NCBI GenBank assembly: GCA_016713445.1
Contig: JADJPB010000005.1
Location: forward strand, 1-64,000
Length of the DNA: 64,000 nucleotides
Direction: 5' to 3'
From: Bacteroidota bacterium
Lineage (GTDB): Bacteria; Bacteroidota; Bacteroidia; AKYH767-A; OLB10
The first letter of the stretch is position 1; each line of letters begins with the position of its first letter. The notes under the pieces were generated by a model that was given only the letters and a program-made list of their open reading frames with translations, ran no database searches and was not told where the DNA came from. Both the position numbers and the translations under genes were made by a program. Below, piece after piece: positions 46,877-58,043 of the stretch.

Positions 46877-48664
46877 CTAATCCAGCTTCAGTACTGCCAA
46901 AAACGCTTCTTGCGGGATCTCTACAGAACCAACTTGGCGCATGCGTTTCTTTCCTTCTTTTTGTTTCTCGAGAAGTTTACGCTTACGCGAGATATCTCCA
47001 CCGTAACATTTTGCTGTTACATCTTTACGTAAAGCCTTCACCGTTTCACGTGCGATGATCTTTGCACCGATAGCGGCTTGAATCACAATTTCAAACTGCT
47101 GACGAGTCATCAACTCTTTCAATTTTTCACAAATCTTTTTACCAAAAGTAAAAGCATGATCGCGATGAATTAATGCAGAAAGCGCATCAACAGGTTCGCC
47201 GTTCAATTTAATATCTAAACGAACAAGATGACTTGCACGGTATCCGATCATATGATAATCGAAAGAAGCATATCCTTTAGAAATCGACTTTAGTTTATCG
47301 TAAAAATCAAAAACGATTTCTGCGAGTGGCATATTAAATACCAATTCAACGCGATCTGTAGTCAGGTAACTTTGATTTACAATATCGCCGCGCTTATTAA
47401 TACAAAGACTCATTACAGGTCCAACGAAATCCGCTTTCGTGATGATCGATGCTTTGATGTAAGGCTCTTCTATACGATCGAGACGGCTTGGATCGGGGAA
47501 ATCACTTGGATTATTTACGACGAACTCATCTCCATTCGATAAATAGGCAAAATACGATACGTTAGGAACCGTAGTAATTACCGTCATGTCGAATTCTCTT
47601 TCCAAACGCTCCTGAATAATTTCCATGTGCAACATTCCCAAAAATCCGCAACGGAAACCAAAACCTAAGGCGGCTGATGATTCTGGTTCGAAAGTGAGGG
47701 ATGCATCGTTCAGTTGCAACTTTTCGAGAGAGGCGCGAAGCTCTTCATACTCGTCGGTATCGACCGGATAAATTCCAGCGAAAACCATTGGCTTCACATC
47801 TTCAAATCCTTCTACTGCGGTTAATGTTGGTCGAGCAATATGAGTGATCGTATCCCCCACCTTTACTTCCTTCGCGTTTTTAATTCCGGATATGATATAA
47901 CCTACATCACCGGTTTTTACTGTATCGCGCGGAACTTTATCTAACTTAAGAATACCAATTTCATCAGCATGATATGCCATATCGGTTGAAACAAACTTCA
48001 CATGATCACCCTTTTTAATTTCACCATCCATCACTTTAAAATAAGCGATAATTCCGCGGAACGAATTAAAAACCGAATCGAAAATCAATGCTTTTAATGG
48101 AGCAGTAGGGTCGCCTTTCGGAGGTGGGATTCGGGTCACGATCGCTTCCAAAATCTCCAATACTCCCATTCCTGTTTTTCCAGAAGCCGCTAGAATTTCA
48201 TCGCGATCACATCCTAAGAGATCCACAATTTGATCCTTCACCAATTCGGGCTCGGCGCTGGGGAGGTCTATTTTATTCAAAATCGGAATGATCGTCAAAT
48301 CATTTCCCAGTGCTAAATACAAGTTCGAAATCGTTTGTGCTTGAATTCCTTGCGCGGCATCCACGATCAAAAGAGCACCTTCACAGGCTGCTATAGATCT
48401 AGAAACCTCATAACTAAAATCCACGTGACCGGGGGTATCAATTAGATTCAAGGCATAATTCTTCCCATTCAAGGAATAATCCATTTGAATGGCGTGACTC
48501 TTAATCGTGATTCCACGCTCGCGCTCTAGGTCCATATCGTCCAACACTTGAGCTTGTAAATCTCTCTTAGACACTGTGTTAGTATATTCTAAAAGACGAT
48601 CGGCCAGGGTCGACTTACCATGATCAATGTGTGCGATGATGCAGAAATTCCGGAAATGTTCCAT
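46877..48664 (-). CDS. lepA: Elongation factor 4 (LepA), translational GTPase
   Basis: Start chosen at the ATG at 48664 (MEHFRNFCIIAHIDHGKST), giving 595 residues, the family length; a longer frame upstream is not needed. G1 is AHIDHGKST, G2 the RDLQAQVLDDMDLERERGIT stretch, G3 DTPGH and G4 NKID; domain II, V-like regions and the LepA-specific C-terminus (GSVEIPQEAFLAVLK) are present. LepA back-translocates or monitors ribosomes. It stands alone, convergent with nothing, and lies divergent from the ECF sigma gene. No frame breaks. Confidence 0.96.
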   Translation of the reverse strand: MEHFRNFCIIAHIDHGKSTLADRLLEYTNTVSKRDLQAQVLDDMDLERERGITIKSHAIQMDYSLNGKNYALNLIDTPGHVDFSYEVSRSIAACEGALLIVDAAQGIQAQTISNLYLALGNDLTIIPILNKIDLPSAEPELVKDQIVDLLGCDRDEILAASGKTGMGVLEILEAIVTRIPPPKGDPTAPLKALIFDSVFNSFRGIIAYFKVMDGEIKKGDHVKFVSTDMAYHADEIGILKLDKVPRDTVKTGDVGYIISGIKNAKEVKVGDTITHIARPTLTAVEGFEDVKPMVFAGIYPVDTDEYEELRASLEKLQLNDASLTFEPESSAALGFGFRCGFLGMLHMEIIQERLEREFDMTVITTVPNVSYFAYLSNGDEFVVNNPSDFPDPSRLDRIEEPYIKASIITKADFVGPVMSLCINKRGDIVNQSYLTTDRVELVFNMPLAEIVFDFYDKLKSISKGYASFDYHMIGYRASHLVRLDIKLNGEPVDALSALIHRDHAFTFGKKICEKLKELMTRQQFEIVIQAAIGAKIIARETVKALRKDVTAKCYGGDISRKRKLLEKQKEGKKRMRQVGSVEIPQEAFLAVLKLD

Positions 48665-48981
48665 AGGTGCGCGAAGGTACGAAACAGAAGCTTGCCATTT
48701 CGAATCATTTTTAGGGAGAAAGAGGTTCTTTACAAAGTTGCTGCTATCGAAAGCCTCTGGCAACGACTTTGAAACCTAACTCCTATCTCCTTGGAAAACA
48801 TCTCAACTCCCATCTCCCCTTAAGCACGTCCTTCCCTAAAGTACAAAGTTCCACTTTGGCTATAGGGTTCCGTCCAACTATAGGGCAAGGCATATCCTAA
48901 CATCAATTCTTAAACCTGATTATTAGTAATTTAGCAAACTCTTAAGTCCCTTATGCAACCTCAAACTCGTAAATTGCATCT
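48665..48981. other. Divergent spacer between lepA and ECF sigma
   Basis: No gene. CTATAGGG appears twice (about 48862 and 48878) near the middle, perhaps a regulator half-site pair. No clean TAnnTTTG box. Confidence 0.4.
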
Positions 48982-49548
48982 ATGTCTTTACAGCGTCCTT
49001 TAGAAATGACCGATGAGCAAATACATGAAGCCATACTTCGCGAAGATGCTTCCGCTCAGCGGTTGCTCTACGAGAAATTCGCGAGGAAGATGTTTGGAGT
49101 TTGTTTACGCTACACCAAGCAACGAGAAGAGGCGGAGGATCTGTTACAAGAGGGATTTATAAAAGTCTTTCAAAAAATTAGTTCTTACAAAGCGGAAGGT
49201 TCCTTGGAGGGATGGATTAGAAGAGTGATGGTAAATACCGCCTTAGATCATATTCGACAACAGAAAATGTTATGGAGCGATTTGACGGAGGTTCAAGAAG
49301 AAAGTGAAGAACCCATCATCGGAAATGAACTTGGAGCGGCCGAATTAATGGCCCAATTACAAAAGTTACCCATGGGTTACAAAACCGTTTTCAACCTCCA
49401 CGCTATCGAGGGATATTCGCATAAAGAAATTGGAGAGATGTTGGGCATCAGCGAAGGAACCAGCAAATCACAATACTCCAGAGCCCGAAATCAGCTCATG
49501 ATTTTAGTAAACGAGTTAAACAAAGAAAGTATTTATACCAACAAATAA
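48982..49548 (+). CDS. ECF-type RNA polymerase sigma factor
   Basis: A 188-residue ECF sigma-70 protein. Region 2 is LLYEKFARKMFGVCLRYTKQREEAEDLLQEGF in order (residues about 30-60), with GWIRRVMVNTALDHIR nearby; region 4 is GYSHKEIGEMLGISEGTSKSQYSRAR (near 145-170), the -35 recognition helix. It ends with a 1-bp gap before a membrane-protein gene whose N-terminus looks like an anti-sigma domain, and a T9SS cargo gene follows. Such order suggests a cell-envelope signal. Confidence 0.93.
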   Translation: MSLQRPLEMTDEQIHEAILREDASAQRLLYEKFARKMFGVCLRYTKQREEAEDLLQEGFIKVFQKISSYKAEGSLEGWIRRVMVNTALDHIRQQKMLWSDLTEVQEESEEPIIGNELGAAELMAQLQKLPMGYKTVFNLHAIEGYSHKEIGEMLGISEGTSKSQYSRARNQLMILVNELNKESIYTNK

Positions 49549-49549
49549 A

Positions 49550-50672
49550 ATGAGTCGCTTCGAAGATCAGTTCAAAAACGCCTTCGACCATTTCGAACCT
49601 GAAGTGGATCCGAAGCTCTGGCAGCAAATCAGCCAAGAGCTTCCTAGCGCACCTCAAAATCCAGGAGCTCAAGGCGCTGCAGGATCTGCAGGAAAAGGCA
49701 TTTTAGCACAGTTGGGAATTAAAGGAGTAGCCGCAATTTTGACAGCTGCTAGTTTAACTGTTTTAGGAGTTAATTATTTACTCAACAAAAACGACAATAC
49801 CGCACCCACAAATGTGCCAACCATTGGCAACGAGCAAACCATCGTAAAGGAAAACGTAGATGAAACTTTCCAACCATCTGCACCCAAAAACACACCAACT
49901 ACTTCCGAAGAAAAGACTGAACCATCAGTAAATCCATCAGAACAAAAAGTCATTAACACATCAAAAAGAAAATAAGAATAACATCGGTTCTAAAATCACG
50001 ATCGAAAATGCGTTGACCGGAGATTTTGGCAAGGGACAAGGGGAATCTACCATTGACAAAGATTCCCCTTCACCCATTTCAACCGTTAAGAACACAGTGG
50101 CGACAAACACAATGCCGAGTTCAAATACGATTGTTGGCGAACCCAAGGTTAATCCTTCAATCCCATCCCCTACTGACATTAAAGTAAATCCCGTGTTAAT
50201 TCTTTCTACTACTGGTGGATTTGCGCCCCTAACTGTGACGGCTTTGACCAATCAAACTGGAAATGTAAATGCAATCTTTGATTTTGGAGATGGCAATTCT
50301 AATTCGATAGGTTCAACGGCTAGCACCACTTATAATGATCCTGGTAATTATACGATTACATGTAGAATTGATGATATTTTATTAAATCAAAAAGTAACTG
50401 TTTTTGGGAAAGTTCCCACCGCCTTTAGTCCTAATGGTGATGGCATCAACGACCAGCTAACGATTTCAAAAGATGCTGATATTGAGGTAGAAATTAGAAT
50501 TTTTAATAGGTATGGCAAATTAATGTTTACCGGCAAGGGGAATAACATCTCTTGGGATGGAACATTTGAGGGCAGAAATGCAGAGGCAGGTACTTATTTA
50601 TACGATATCTTTGCCACCTCTGAGGGGGGTAAAACAATCAAGCAAAAAGGAACTTTACACTTATTCAGATAA
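49550..50672 (+). pseudogene. Single-pass membrane protein with anti-sigma-like N-terminus, PKD and T9SS-type C-terminal domain; frameshifted
   Basis: The cytoplasmic 50 residues (FDHFEPEVDPKLWQQISQEL) resemble anti-sigma N-termini next to Bacteroidota ECF factors. One transmembrane helix follows (GIKGVAAILTAASLTVLGV, about residues 60-80), then a Thr/Pro/Ser-rich linker. After a frame slip in A-rich sequence (about 49945-49967), the second frame gives a PKD-like domain (FDFGDGNSNS) and a full gliding-associated C-terminal domain (TAFSPNGDGINDQ, IFNRYGKLMF, SWDGTFEG). It has no cleavable signal peptide, unusual for a type B T9SS domain. About 374 residues if joined. Confidence 0.72.
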
Positions 50673-50707
50673 ATTATACTATGAAAACCAATCCAAACTA
50701 TACGGTC

Positions 50708-53700
50708 ATGAAAAAACTGTTTACTCTCTTTGCAATGGCATTATTTGCCTTGCTTTTAACCCCTGCAACCACCGAAGCGTCACATATGGCGGGTGTGGAT
50801 ATCACGTATGAATATACGGGGACACCAAACACTTACTTGGTACGATTAAAATTCTATCGTGACTGCGATGGTATCTCGGCACCTACTCAAGTAACTATTT
50901 GCTGGTCGTCATCTACACTGGGTTTAAGTGGAACTCAAGTAGCACCAAATGTGGCTACTACTCCAGTTCCAAACACACCTTGTGTAACCGCTACTCCTAC
51001 ATGTCCTGGAGGTTTAGGAGATATTGAAGAGTACATCTATGAAACCACCATTACGCTTCCACAACCAGCTACCGATTGGGTTTTCTCATGGTACGACTGT
51101 TGCCGCAATGGAGCTATTACAACATTACAACCAAATGGTATGTATAACAGTTGCACACTTGATAACGTTATAGCACCTACTAACTCTTCACCTTATTTCT
51201 TGAACTTAGCTTATACTCGTTTTTGTGTGGGCAATCAATTCTTCTATGATCAAGGTGCCGTTGATGTGGATGGTGACTCATTAGTTTTCTCTTTAGTTTC
51301 AGCTGAGGACGGTAATGGAACATGTCCATCTGCTCCTTTTCCGAATACATATATTGCACCCTATTCGCCTACCAATCCGTTGGCTTCATCGATTCCCATC
51401 ACTATAAATTCAAGTACCGGTATTATTAATTTTATTCCATCTATCGTTCAAGTTGCTGTTATTTGTGTTTTAGTACGCGAGTATCGTAACGGGTTATTAA
51501 TTGGACAAGTGAAGCGAGATATTCAAATCAACATTGTTCCTACTTGTAATATTTTCATTCCAACAATTAACGGAAATGTATTAACAAACGGGAACGGTAA
51601 TCTTGTTGCAAATTGTAATGATTATTCAGTAACTATTCCTTTCAGTGTTGCCTACCAATGTGCTTCTGCAGTACCTTCCGATTTCCGTGTTATCAATCCG
51701 TTAGGAATTCCTAATCCACTGGTTAGTGTTACTCCTGTGAATTGTGCAAATGGACAATCCGATTCTTTAACGGTTACTTTCTTAAATCCATTAACTGTAG
51801 GTGAAACTTACTTATGGGTAAAACGTGGATTTGATGGCAATACTTTGTTGTCAGAATGTGGATCAGAAATTCCGGAGTTTGTGGACACCGTTCGTATCTT
51901 AGTAACAGACAATAGTTTATGGTCTCCAACTCAAGACACTTTAGGATGTTTGTTTAATTCATTCTCGGTTACTTTGGCGGATAGTATTTACTGTTTGTCG
52001 GTTTGCCGATGGTTCTGACTTCCTTTTAGTGGATGCAAATGGAAACAATTTACCAATCGGAAGTGCTTATGGATATTGTAATCCTAATGGCACAAAAACG
52101 AATAGAGTTTAATTAATATGGCAGGTAATGCTTCAGGAGTAGGTCCACTTTACCTTCTTGTTAAAAATGGAGGTGGATCAGATGGCAACACTGTCGCAAA
52201 TGATTGTGGTCGATTCTTACTGAGTACGGATACGCTCGCAATTTTTTATGTTGACAATTTTATTCCAGTGAATTTAGGTTCTGATTTAAACATCTGCAGT
52301 TTTGATCCTATTCCAACTCTTGACTGTGGTTATCAAAATTTGAGTTACCAATGGTTCGACCAATCAGGAGCTATTGCAGGCGCTACAGGTCAAACGTATA
52401 CTCCAACAGTTAGTGGAGTTTATTCAGTAGCGATTAATAACGGTCCTAGTTGTACTGGTGCAGACACAGTAGCCTTAACAATAATTCCGGCACCTTCCGA
52501 TAACCTGGGAAGTGATTTAACTCTTTGTGTAAATGATCCATTACCAACGTTAGATGCAGGTAATCCTGGTGCAACTTACCAATGGTATTTAAACAACGTT
52601 GCAATTTCTGGTGCCACGCTGCAAACGTATACCCCTTCTGGTCTAACGCCTGGAGTATATACTTTTACAGTAGAAGTAAATACTGGAAATGTGTTATGTA
52701 TTGGTAGTTTTGATATTGTGATCACTACTACAAATGCATTTAACGTAACCTTGAACAATCAAACCATTTGTGATATTTCTTCAGCTTATCCTTTGTTAGA
52801 TGCAGGTAATCCTGGAGCTCCATCTTATCAGTGGTTCTTAAATTCTTCTCCTATTGCTGGAGCTACTAGTCAAACCTATCAAACCATGCAAGCAGGTACT
52901 TACAGTGTGCAGGTTGGAACAGGTACTTGTGCTGGAAATGCTAATATGGTATTAACAGTGAATGCAACTCCTGCTGTGACATTAGCAAATTCAACGATTT
53001 GCGATTACGATGTTATTCCTACGTTAGATGCTGGAACCCTCAGTAACGCCACCTATCAGTGGTTTAATGGAGGTACTTCAATTGGCGGAGCAACCAATTC
53101 TACTTATACTCCTACTGGAGCTGGGTCGTACAGTGTAGATGTTACGATTCCTCCTGGATGTACTGGTTCAGGAAACATGACTTTAACCATCAATGCTGCT
53201 CCCGTGTTTACTGTTTCGGATCAAGACATCTGTTCTGACGGACAGGCTAACTTAGATGCAGGTATTGCAGGCGCTACTTATGCATGGTCGAATGGAGGAA
53301 ACACTCAGGCTATTACTACGAGTGCCGCCGGAACATATTCTGTTGTTGTCAGCTTAAATAACTGTTCAGCTACTGATACAGCAATTGTAACTGTTTATAA
53401 TTATCCTGTAGCTCCCACTGTAGCTTGTAATCCAGGAACAAGTCCATATAAGTTCGTTTATGTTTGGACTGCCGTAGCAGGAGTTGCCAGTTATGAAGTG
53501 AGCGAAGATGGTGGTGTTACATGGATACCAGCAAATCTTCCTTCAGGTCCAGAATCTCATGGTGTAAACGTGACTATCCCAGACTTCACTGTTCGTGCTA
53601 TTGGAAGCGGATTATGTAAAACAGGTGCTGCTTCTGATCCTACTGCATGTGAGGTTACGATTCCGAATATCTTCACACCAAATGGTGACGGTAAAAACGA

Positions 53701-53911
53701 ATTCTTTGAAATAGATAATATTGAGCAATATCCTAACAATAATGTTCAAATCTTCAACCGTTGGGGTAAAGAGGTGTACAACGAAGGTGGATACAATAAT
53801 TCTACAAAGAAATTTGATGGTAAAGATTCTCCTGATGGTGTATACTTCTACATTGTTGATTTAGGAAATGGTGTTAAAGCAAAAGCAGGAACTGTTACGA
53901 TCAACAGATAA
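50708..53911 (+). pseudogene. Large Ig-like T9SS type B secreted protein, frameshifted
   Basis: The ATG at 50708 starts a signal peptide (KKLFTLFAMALFALLLTP, ending TTEA near residue 22). The N-terminal region contains SHMAGVDITYEYTGTPNTYL, a common start of large Bacteroidota surface proteins. The frame slips near 52005 and again near 52110; between the slips the sequence reads ADGSDFLLVDANGNNLPIGS. Then five or six Ig-like repeats follow (LDAGNPGATYQW and similar; CSFDPIPTLDCG). It ends in a type B C-terminal domain (TIPNIFTPNGDGKNEFFE, IFNRWGKEVYNEGG). About 1,070 residues if repaired. It starts 36 bp after the sigma-linked membrane gene. Confidence 0.85.
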
Positions 53912-53930
53912 ATAGTTAATGATTTTTGAT

Positions 53931-53965
53931 AGAGGCTGTCTCTTTGGAGGCAGCCTCTTTTTTTT
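53931..53965 (+). terminator. Strong rho-independent terminator
   Basis: AGAGGCTG (53931-53938) pairs with CAGCCTCT (53951-53958) over 8 bp and is followed by eight Ts. It closes the sigma-linked operon. Confidence 0.92.
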
Positions 53966-54120
53966 AACCCATCCTCTTCATTCGTCATTATTTTCCCACA
54001 GATCTGACTTTAAAAGCAATCTCCTTTCCTCTCGTATTTGTGTTTTATGCACTTTTGCAGTGAATCTTCGTAGAACAATATTTCACATTCTACGTTAAAG
54101 CATGATTGAATCTCGTATTT

Positions 54121-55077
54121 ATGAAAGTAACTGAACACCTACAAAAAGCGGCCGGCAAAACATTATTCTCCATTGAAATTCTTCCTCCTTTAAAAGGTAG
54201 AAGTATGCAAGAAATTTATCAGGGAATAGATCCACTTCTTGAATTTAACCCCAGCTTTATTGATGTTACATATCATCGCGAAGAATACGTTTACAAGAAA
54301 CGTCCAGATGGATTTTTGGAAAAGAAATCAGTTCGAAAGCGTCCAGGAACAGTTGGAATTTGTGCAGCCATCATGAATAAATATGGTATTGATGCGGTGC
54401 CTCATATAATTTGTGGAGGCTTTTCTAAAGATGAAACCGAAAATGCATTGATCGATTTGTCATTTTTGGGAATTGATAATGTTCTTGTGTTGAGAGGAGA
54501 TTCTATTAAAACCGAAGGAAGTTTTGTACCTGAACCCGATGGTAATGCTTATGCCATCGATTTATTAGAACAAGTCGTGAGTATGAACAAAGGACAATAC
54601 CTTGATGATGATTTGCAAGGTGTGGCTCCAACAAAATTTTGCATTGGTGTTGCAGGTTATCCTGAAAAACATTTTGAAGCACCCAACATGCGCACCGATT
54701 TAAAATACTTGAAAGCAAAAGTTGATGCGGGTGCAGAGTACATCGTCACACAAATGTTTTTTAACAACGAAAAATATTTTGAATTTGTAAAAGCTTGTCG
54801 TGAGATGGATATCAATATTCCCATTATTCCAGGCATCAAAGTGTTGACAACTAAAAAACAGTTAACAGTACTTCCCTCTATTTTTCACATCGATATTCCA
54901 GACGATTTAGAAGATGCAATTGAAGCGACGAAGACCAACGAAGACCTAAAAGAAGCAGGTATTGAGTGGACTATCCAACAATGTAAAGAACTAAAAGCGG
55001 CCGGTGTTCCATGTATCCATTTTTATACAATGGGAAATTCGGAGATTTGCAGACGTGTTGCTTCGCAGGTATATTAG
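54121..55077 (+). CDS. metF: Methylenetetrahydrofolate reductase
   Basis: A 318-residue MetF from the ATG at 54121; the in-frame TTG at 54106 is less likely. It reduces 5,10-methylene-THF to 5-methyl-THF for methionine synthesis. The TIM-barrel signature segments are present: FSIEILPPLKG, PSFIDVTYHRE, VPHIICGGFSKDE, NVLVLRGDS, AYAIDLLEQV, FCIGVAGYPEKH and PIIPGIKVLT; the FAD/THF-binding Glu lies in SIEILPP. There is no adjacent metH. No break in the frame. Confidence 0.95.
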   Translation: MKVTEHLQKAAGKTLFSIEILPPLKGRSMQEIYQGIDPLLEFNPSFIDVTYHREEYVYKKRPDGFLEKKSVRKRPGTVGICAAIMNKYGIDAVPHIICGGFSKDETENALIDLSFLGIDNVLVLRGDSIKTEGSFVPEPDGNAYAIDLLEQVVSMNKGQYLDDDLQGVAPTKFCIGVAGYPEKHFEAPNMRTDLKYLKAKVDAGAEYIVTQMFFNNEKYFEFVKACREMDINIPIIPGIKVLTTKKQLTVLPSIFHIDIPDDLEDAIEATKTNEDLKEAGIEWTIQQCKELKAAGVPCIHFYTMGNSEICRRVASQVY

Positions 55078-55172
55078 AAGAAATTAGATAGATATTGGTA
55101 GGTTGGTGAGGAAGAAAGACTCTTCCCATTTTTATAATGATTTATTGAAGTAAAATTTAAGAATAAAGTTAA

Positions 55173-55204
55173 TTGATTTGAATTCTCAAAATATCATACC
55201 TTTG
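55173..55204 (+). promoter_or_regulatory. Promoter for the secreted gene at 55222
   Basis: TACCTTTG at 55197-55204 matches TAnnTTTG, and a TTG at 55173-55175 lies 21 bp upstream of it (a TTTG at 55177-55180 lies 16 bp upstream), near the usual Bacteroidota -33/-7 spacing. The ATG follows 17 bp after the box. Confidence 0.6.
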
Positions 55205-55221
55205 TTCATTAAATAAATCCT

Positions 55222-56361
55222 ATGAAAAGTTACTTCTCTATTTTCATTCTTTTACTCGTTTCAATTCAGTTGAAGAGCCAGCAAGCTGCAAATTTAATTT
55301 CAGGTAATGTAAAGGAAACTCAATCGAAGTATTCTATGTTTGGTGTACCTTGTTTTCCAAATGTCTTTTGGGGAACTGGTGGATTTGGAGGAGGTACAGT
55401 AGATGAACTTATGATTTCCGGAAGTTCAGTTGTTGTCGTAAATGCTGCAGTCGTTACTACTAATTCTGCTGCTGATTTAGCATATTGTAATAATCAGGAT
55501 ATGAACTTATTTAGCCCTACCTTTTATGCTACTCATCTTTTTTACACACAACCTCAATTTTATGATTTTGGCGTTTGGAATACGATAAATTACAGTTCTT
55601 TTCCAAACAGAATACTCAACTGCGGTGGAAATGGTAATTTTCTATATTATGCTAAATATGACTCTAATTGGACTTCAACGGGAATTGTTCGGTATCAAAA
55701 TCAGTCTTTTACACCCGTTTATAATTGGGGATCCACTCGAAAAATAGCAGTGTCAGATCTTGAAGTTGACAATAATGGTAATGTTTGGTTTTTTACCGGA
55801 TCTTCTGCACCAGGTAACGTTATTGCTGACTCACTCATCGTAGTTTCACCTTCGGGTTTAGTCAGAAAAAAATTTGCAACTCTTTTTAATGCTACCAGTT
55901 GCTATGGAATGTTATTCATGAATAGTACACTTTATATTAGTTTTGGTGCTGGACATCCTACTCTTGCTAATAAATTGGTTCCAGTTAATTTATTAGCAAA
56001 TTCAGCGACATTAGGAATTGGGATTTCAATGCCTACACCGACTGTGTATTATCGAGATTTAGCGGGATGCAATGCAGGTACTTCTCTCTTATTGGATGAC
56101 ATTTCAAACAATAATGTGCTTGATATCTATCCTAACCCTGTAGTTGAAAATATTGAAATTTCTATTCCAGACAATGTACATGGTGATATGTACTTAATTA
56201 TTTTGGATTTGAATGGTAAAAAGATTTTCGAATCCAATTATTCCAACACACAACCAAAGAATAAAATAAAAATAGATTGTAGCCAAATTCCTCAAGGAGG
56301 TTATGTGGTTCAAATGCACATGGGAGAATTATTATTTGAAGGAAAAATAGTTAAGCAATAA
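55222..56361 (+). CDS. T9SS type A secreted protein
   Basis: A 379-residue protein with a signal peptide (YFSIFILLLVSIQLKSQQ). A body follows with FWGTGGFGGGTVDELMISGS, a Gly-rich segment, and propeller-like repeats (NNGNVWFFTGSS). A C-terminal type A T9SS domain runs from about residue 300 (IYPNPVVENIEISI, GGYVVQMHMGELLFEG). No enzymatic motif. Cell-surface or secreted. Single gene with its own promoter. Confidence 0.82.
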   Translation: MKSYFSIFILLLVSIQLKSQQAANLISGNVKETQSKYSMFGVPCFPNVFWGTGGFGGGTVDELMISGSSVVVVNAAVVTTNSAADLAYCNNQDMNLFSPTFYATHLFYTQPQFYDFGVWNTINYSSFPNRILNCGGNGNFLYYAKYDSNWTSTGIVRYQNQSFTPVYNWGSTRKIAVSDLEVDNNGNVWFFTGSSAPGNVIADSLIVVSPSGLVRKKFATLFNATSCYGMLFMNSTLYISFGAGHPTLANKLVPVNLLANSATLGIGISMPTPTVYYRDLAGCNAGTSLLLDDISNNNVLDIYPNPVVENIEISIPDNVHGDMYLIILDLNGKKIFESNYSNTQPKNKIKIDCSQIPQGGYVVQMHMGELLFEGKIVKQ

Positions 56362-56458
56362 CATTGAACATATCGAATTTATTCAATCGAATAATGTTTC
56401 CTACCTCAAAATTTAACATGCTTTTGTAACCAGATGGACAAATTGTTTTTTATTCAAA

Positions 56459-57124
56459 CTATTGATTTTTCCTCGGAATTCGAAAAACCAAACCTATAGT
56501 ACCGTCCAACCCTGCCAATTTTAAAGTAGCATCTAGATTAGAAAGATCTTCTTTCTTGCTGTTTTTGATGTACTCTTTGAGTTTAAAATTATGAGTATCT
56601 AAACCCAAATTAAAGTTTAATCCAACTACATCACCCAAATAAATGATTACTCCAGTATTGAGTCGGATGCCGCCCCCGCTGTAGGTCCACTCTTCTTCCT
56701 TATATTCAATGGCATCGTCACTTTTTTCTTCGATGACCAAAGAGGCGGCATGAATTCCAAAGCTAGAATACCACCTAAAATTATCTTTATTAACGATAGT
56801 ATATTCTCCCGCAATTCCGAAAACAAAGAAGCTATTACTTTTTCCCTCTGCACTATCCCGCTCATACACATAAGATCCAAACTTCATATCGAGACCTATA
56901 TTCCATCGCTCAGTTAATTCATAGCGAAACTCCAAGGGCAGTTGAATGGATAATGCACCATCATCATTTTCCTGGATGGAATTGCCGTTTTTTAATTTAA
57001 AATCCGCATCGTAAATCGACCAACCAAAACCCGCTCGAATCTGAAATTCTTTGTCGCGTTGGGCCATTACAGGGTACATTAAACCCATCACAAAGAACCC
57101 TACCAGTAATAATGCCTTATTCAT
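56459..57124 (-). CDS. Outer-membrane beta-barrel protein
   Basis: A 221-residue protein with a signal peptide (LLVGFFVMGLMYPVMAQ) and about eight amphipathic strands with Gly/aromatic spacing (IRAGFGWSIYDADF, LEFRYELTERWNIGLDMKF, IYLGDVVGLNFNLGL), ending GLVFRIPRKNQ. Small barrels of this size act as adhesins or pores; no specific relative is recognised. Convergent with the secreted gene at 55222, divergent from purQ. Confidence 0.75.
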   Translation of the reverse strand: MNKALLLVGFFVMGLMYPVMAQRDKEFQIRAGFGWSIYDADFKLKNGNSIQENDDGALSIQLPLEFRYELTERWNIGLDMKFGSYVYERDSAEGKSNSFFVFGIAGEYTIVNKDNFRWYSSFGIHAASLVIEEKSDDAIEYKEEEWTYSGGGIRLNTGVIIYLGDVVGLNFNLGLDTHNFKLKEYIKNSKKEDLSNLDATLKLAGLDGTIGLVFRIPRKNQ

Positions 57125-57255
57125 AGTCTTGCTTATTGAACTGCGAATTTAAAGAAATATTGTTGTTTAGCTGCATAAAATATTTCCTTAAACATTCAAA
57201 ATCAATGAATAGATAATAATTTAACTTAGTGCTGTCAGGATTCGTCTCAAGGAAG

Positions 57256-57263
57256 TAACTTTG
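57256..57263 (+). promoter_or_regulatory. -7 promoter box for purQ
   Basis: TAACTTTG fits TAnnTTTG, 19 bp before the ATG at 57283. Confidence 0.5.
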
Positions 57264-57282
57264 CAGGATAAAATAGAAAAAA

Positions 57283-57974
57283 ATGAAATTTGGCGTTGTC
57301 ATCTTCCCTGGCTCTAATTGTGATAGAGATTTGATTCATGTGGTAAAAAATACCATGAAAAAAGAGGTAGTGGAATTATGGCATAAGGATCACAACTTGC
57401 AAGGATGTGATTTTATTTTGTTACCAGGTGGATTCTCCTACGGCGATTATTTACGCAGTGGATCTATCGCTCGTTTTTCTCCGTTGATGCAAGAGATTAT
57501 TGAGTTTGCAGATAAAGGTGGATTTGTTTTGGAATCTGTAATGGATTTCAAATTTTAACAGAGTCTCATTTATTACCAGGCGCCTTATTGAGCAACGACA
57601 ACCATCAATTCATTTGCAAGAATGTAAATATCCGTTGCGAGACGGATGAGTCAGTGATCACTTCGAAATTTAAAATTGGCAATACTATTCAGATTCCTAT
57701 TGCGCATGGCGAAGGAAGATTTTATTGCGACGATGCAACGCTTACAGAGATCAATAAAAACAATCAAGTGTTGTTTCGCTATTGCGATGCCGATGGAAAT
57801 GTGACGAAGGAAAGTAATCCGAACGGAGCCATCGAAAATATCGCGGGAATTTGTAACCGCAACCGAAATGTTTTTGGAATGATGCCACACCCAGAGAGAG
57901 CTAGTGATCATGTTTTGGGCAATACAGATGGGAAGAAAATTTTTGATTCGATATTGAACACTGTTCTTGCGTAG
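57283..57974 (+). pseudogene. purQ: Phosphoribosylformylglycinamidine synthase glutaminase subunit, one frameshift
   Basis: It opens FGVVIFPGSNCDRDLI and LLPGGFSYGDYLRSGSIAR, typical PurQ. The frame is lost at VLESVMDFKF. Adding one G at the GG of 57531 (GGG expected) gives LGICNGFQILTES, which restores the nucleophile Cys and GFQIL motif, and leads on to HLLPGALLSND, IPIAHGEGRF and MMPHPERASDH (His and Glu of the triad). About 230 residues if repaired, the usual size. It supplies ammonia to PurL, which is not in the window. Confidence 0.93.
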
Positions 57975-58043
57975 GTTTTTTTCGAAAGAAATTTAAGGAG
58001 TATTATAATTTACGTTTCGTTATGGAGGTTGAGCTGCTTGCTG

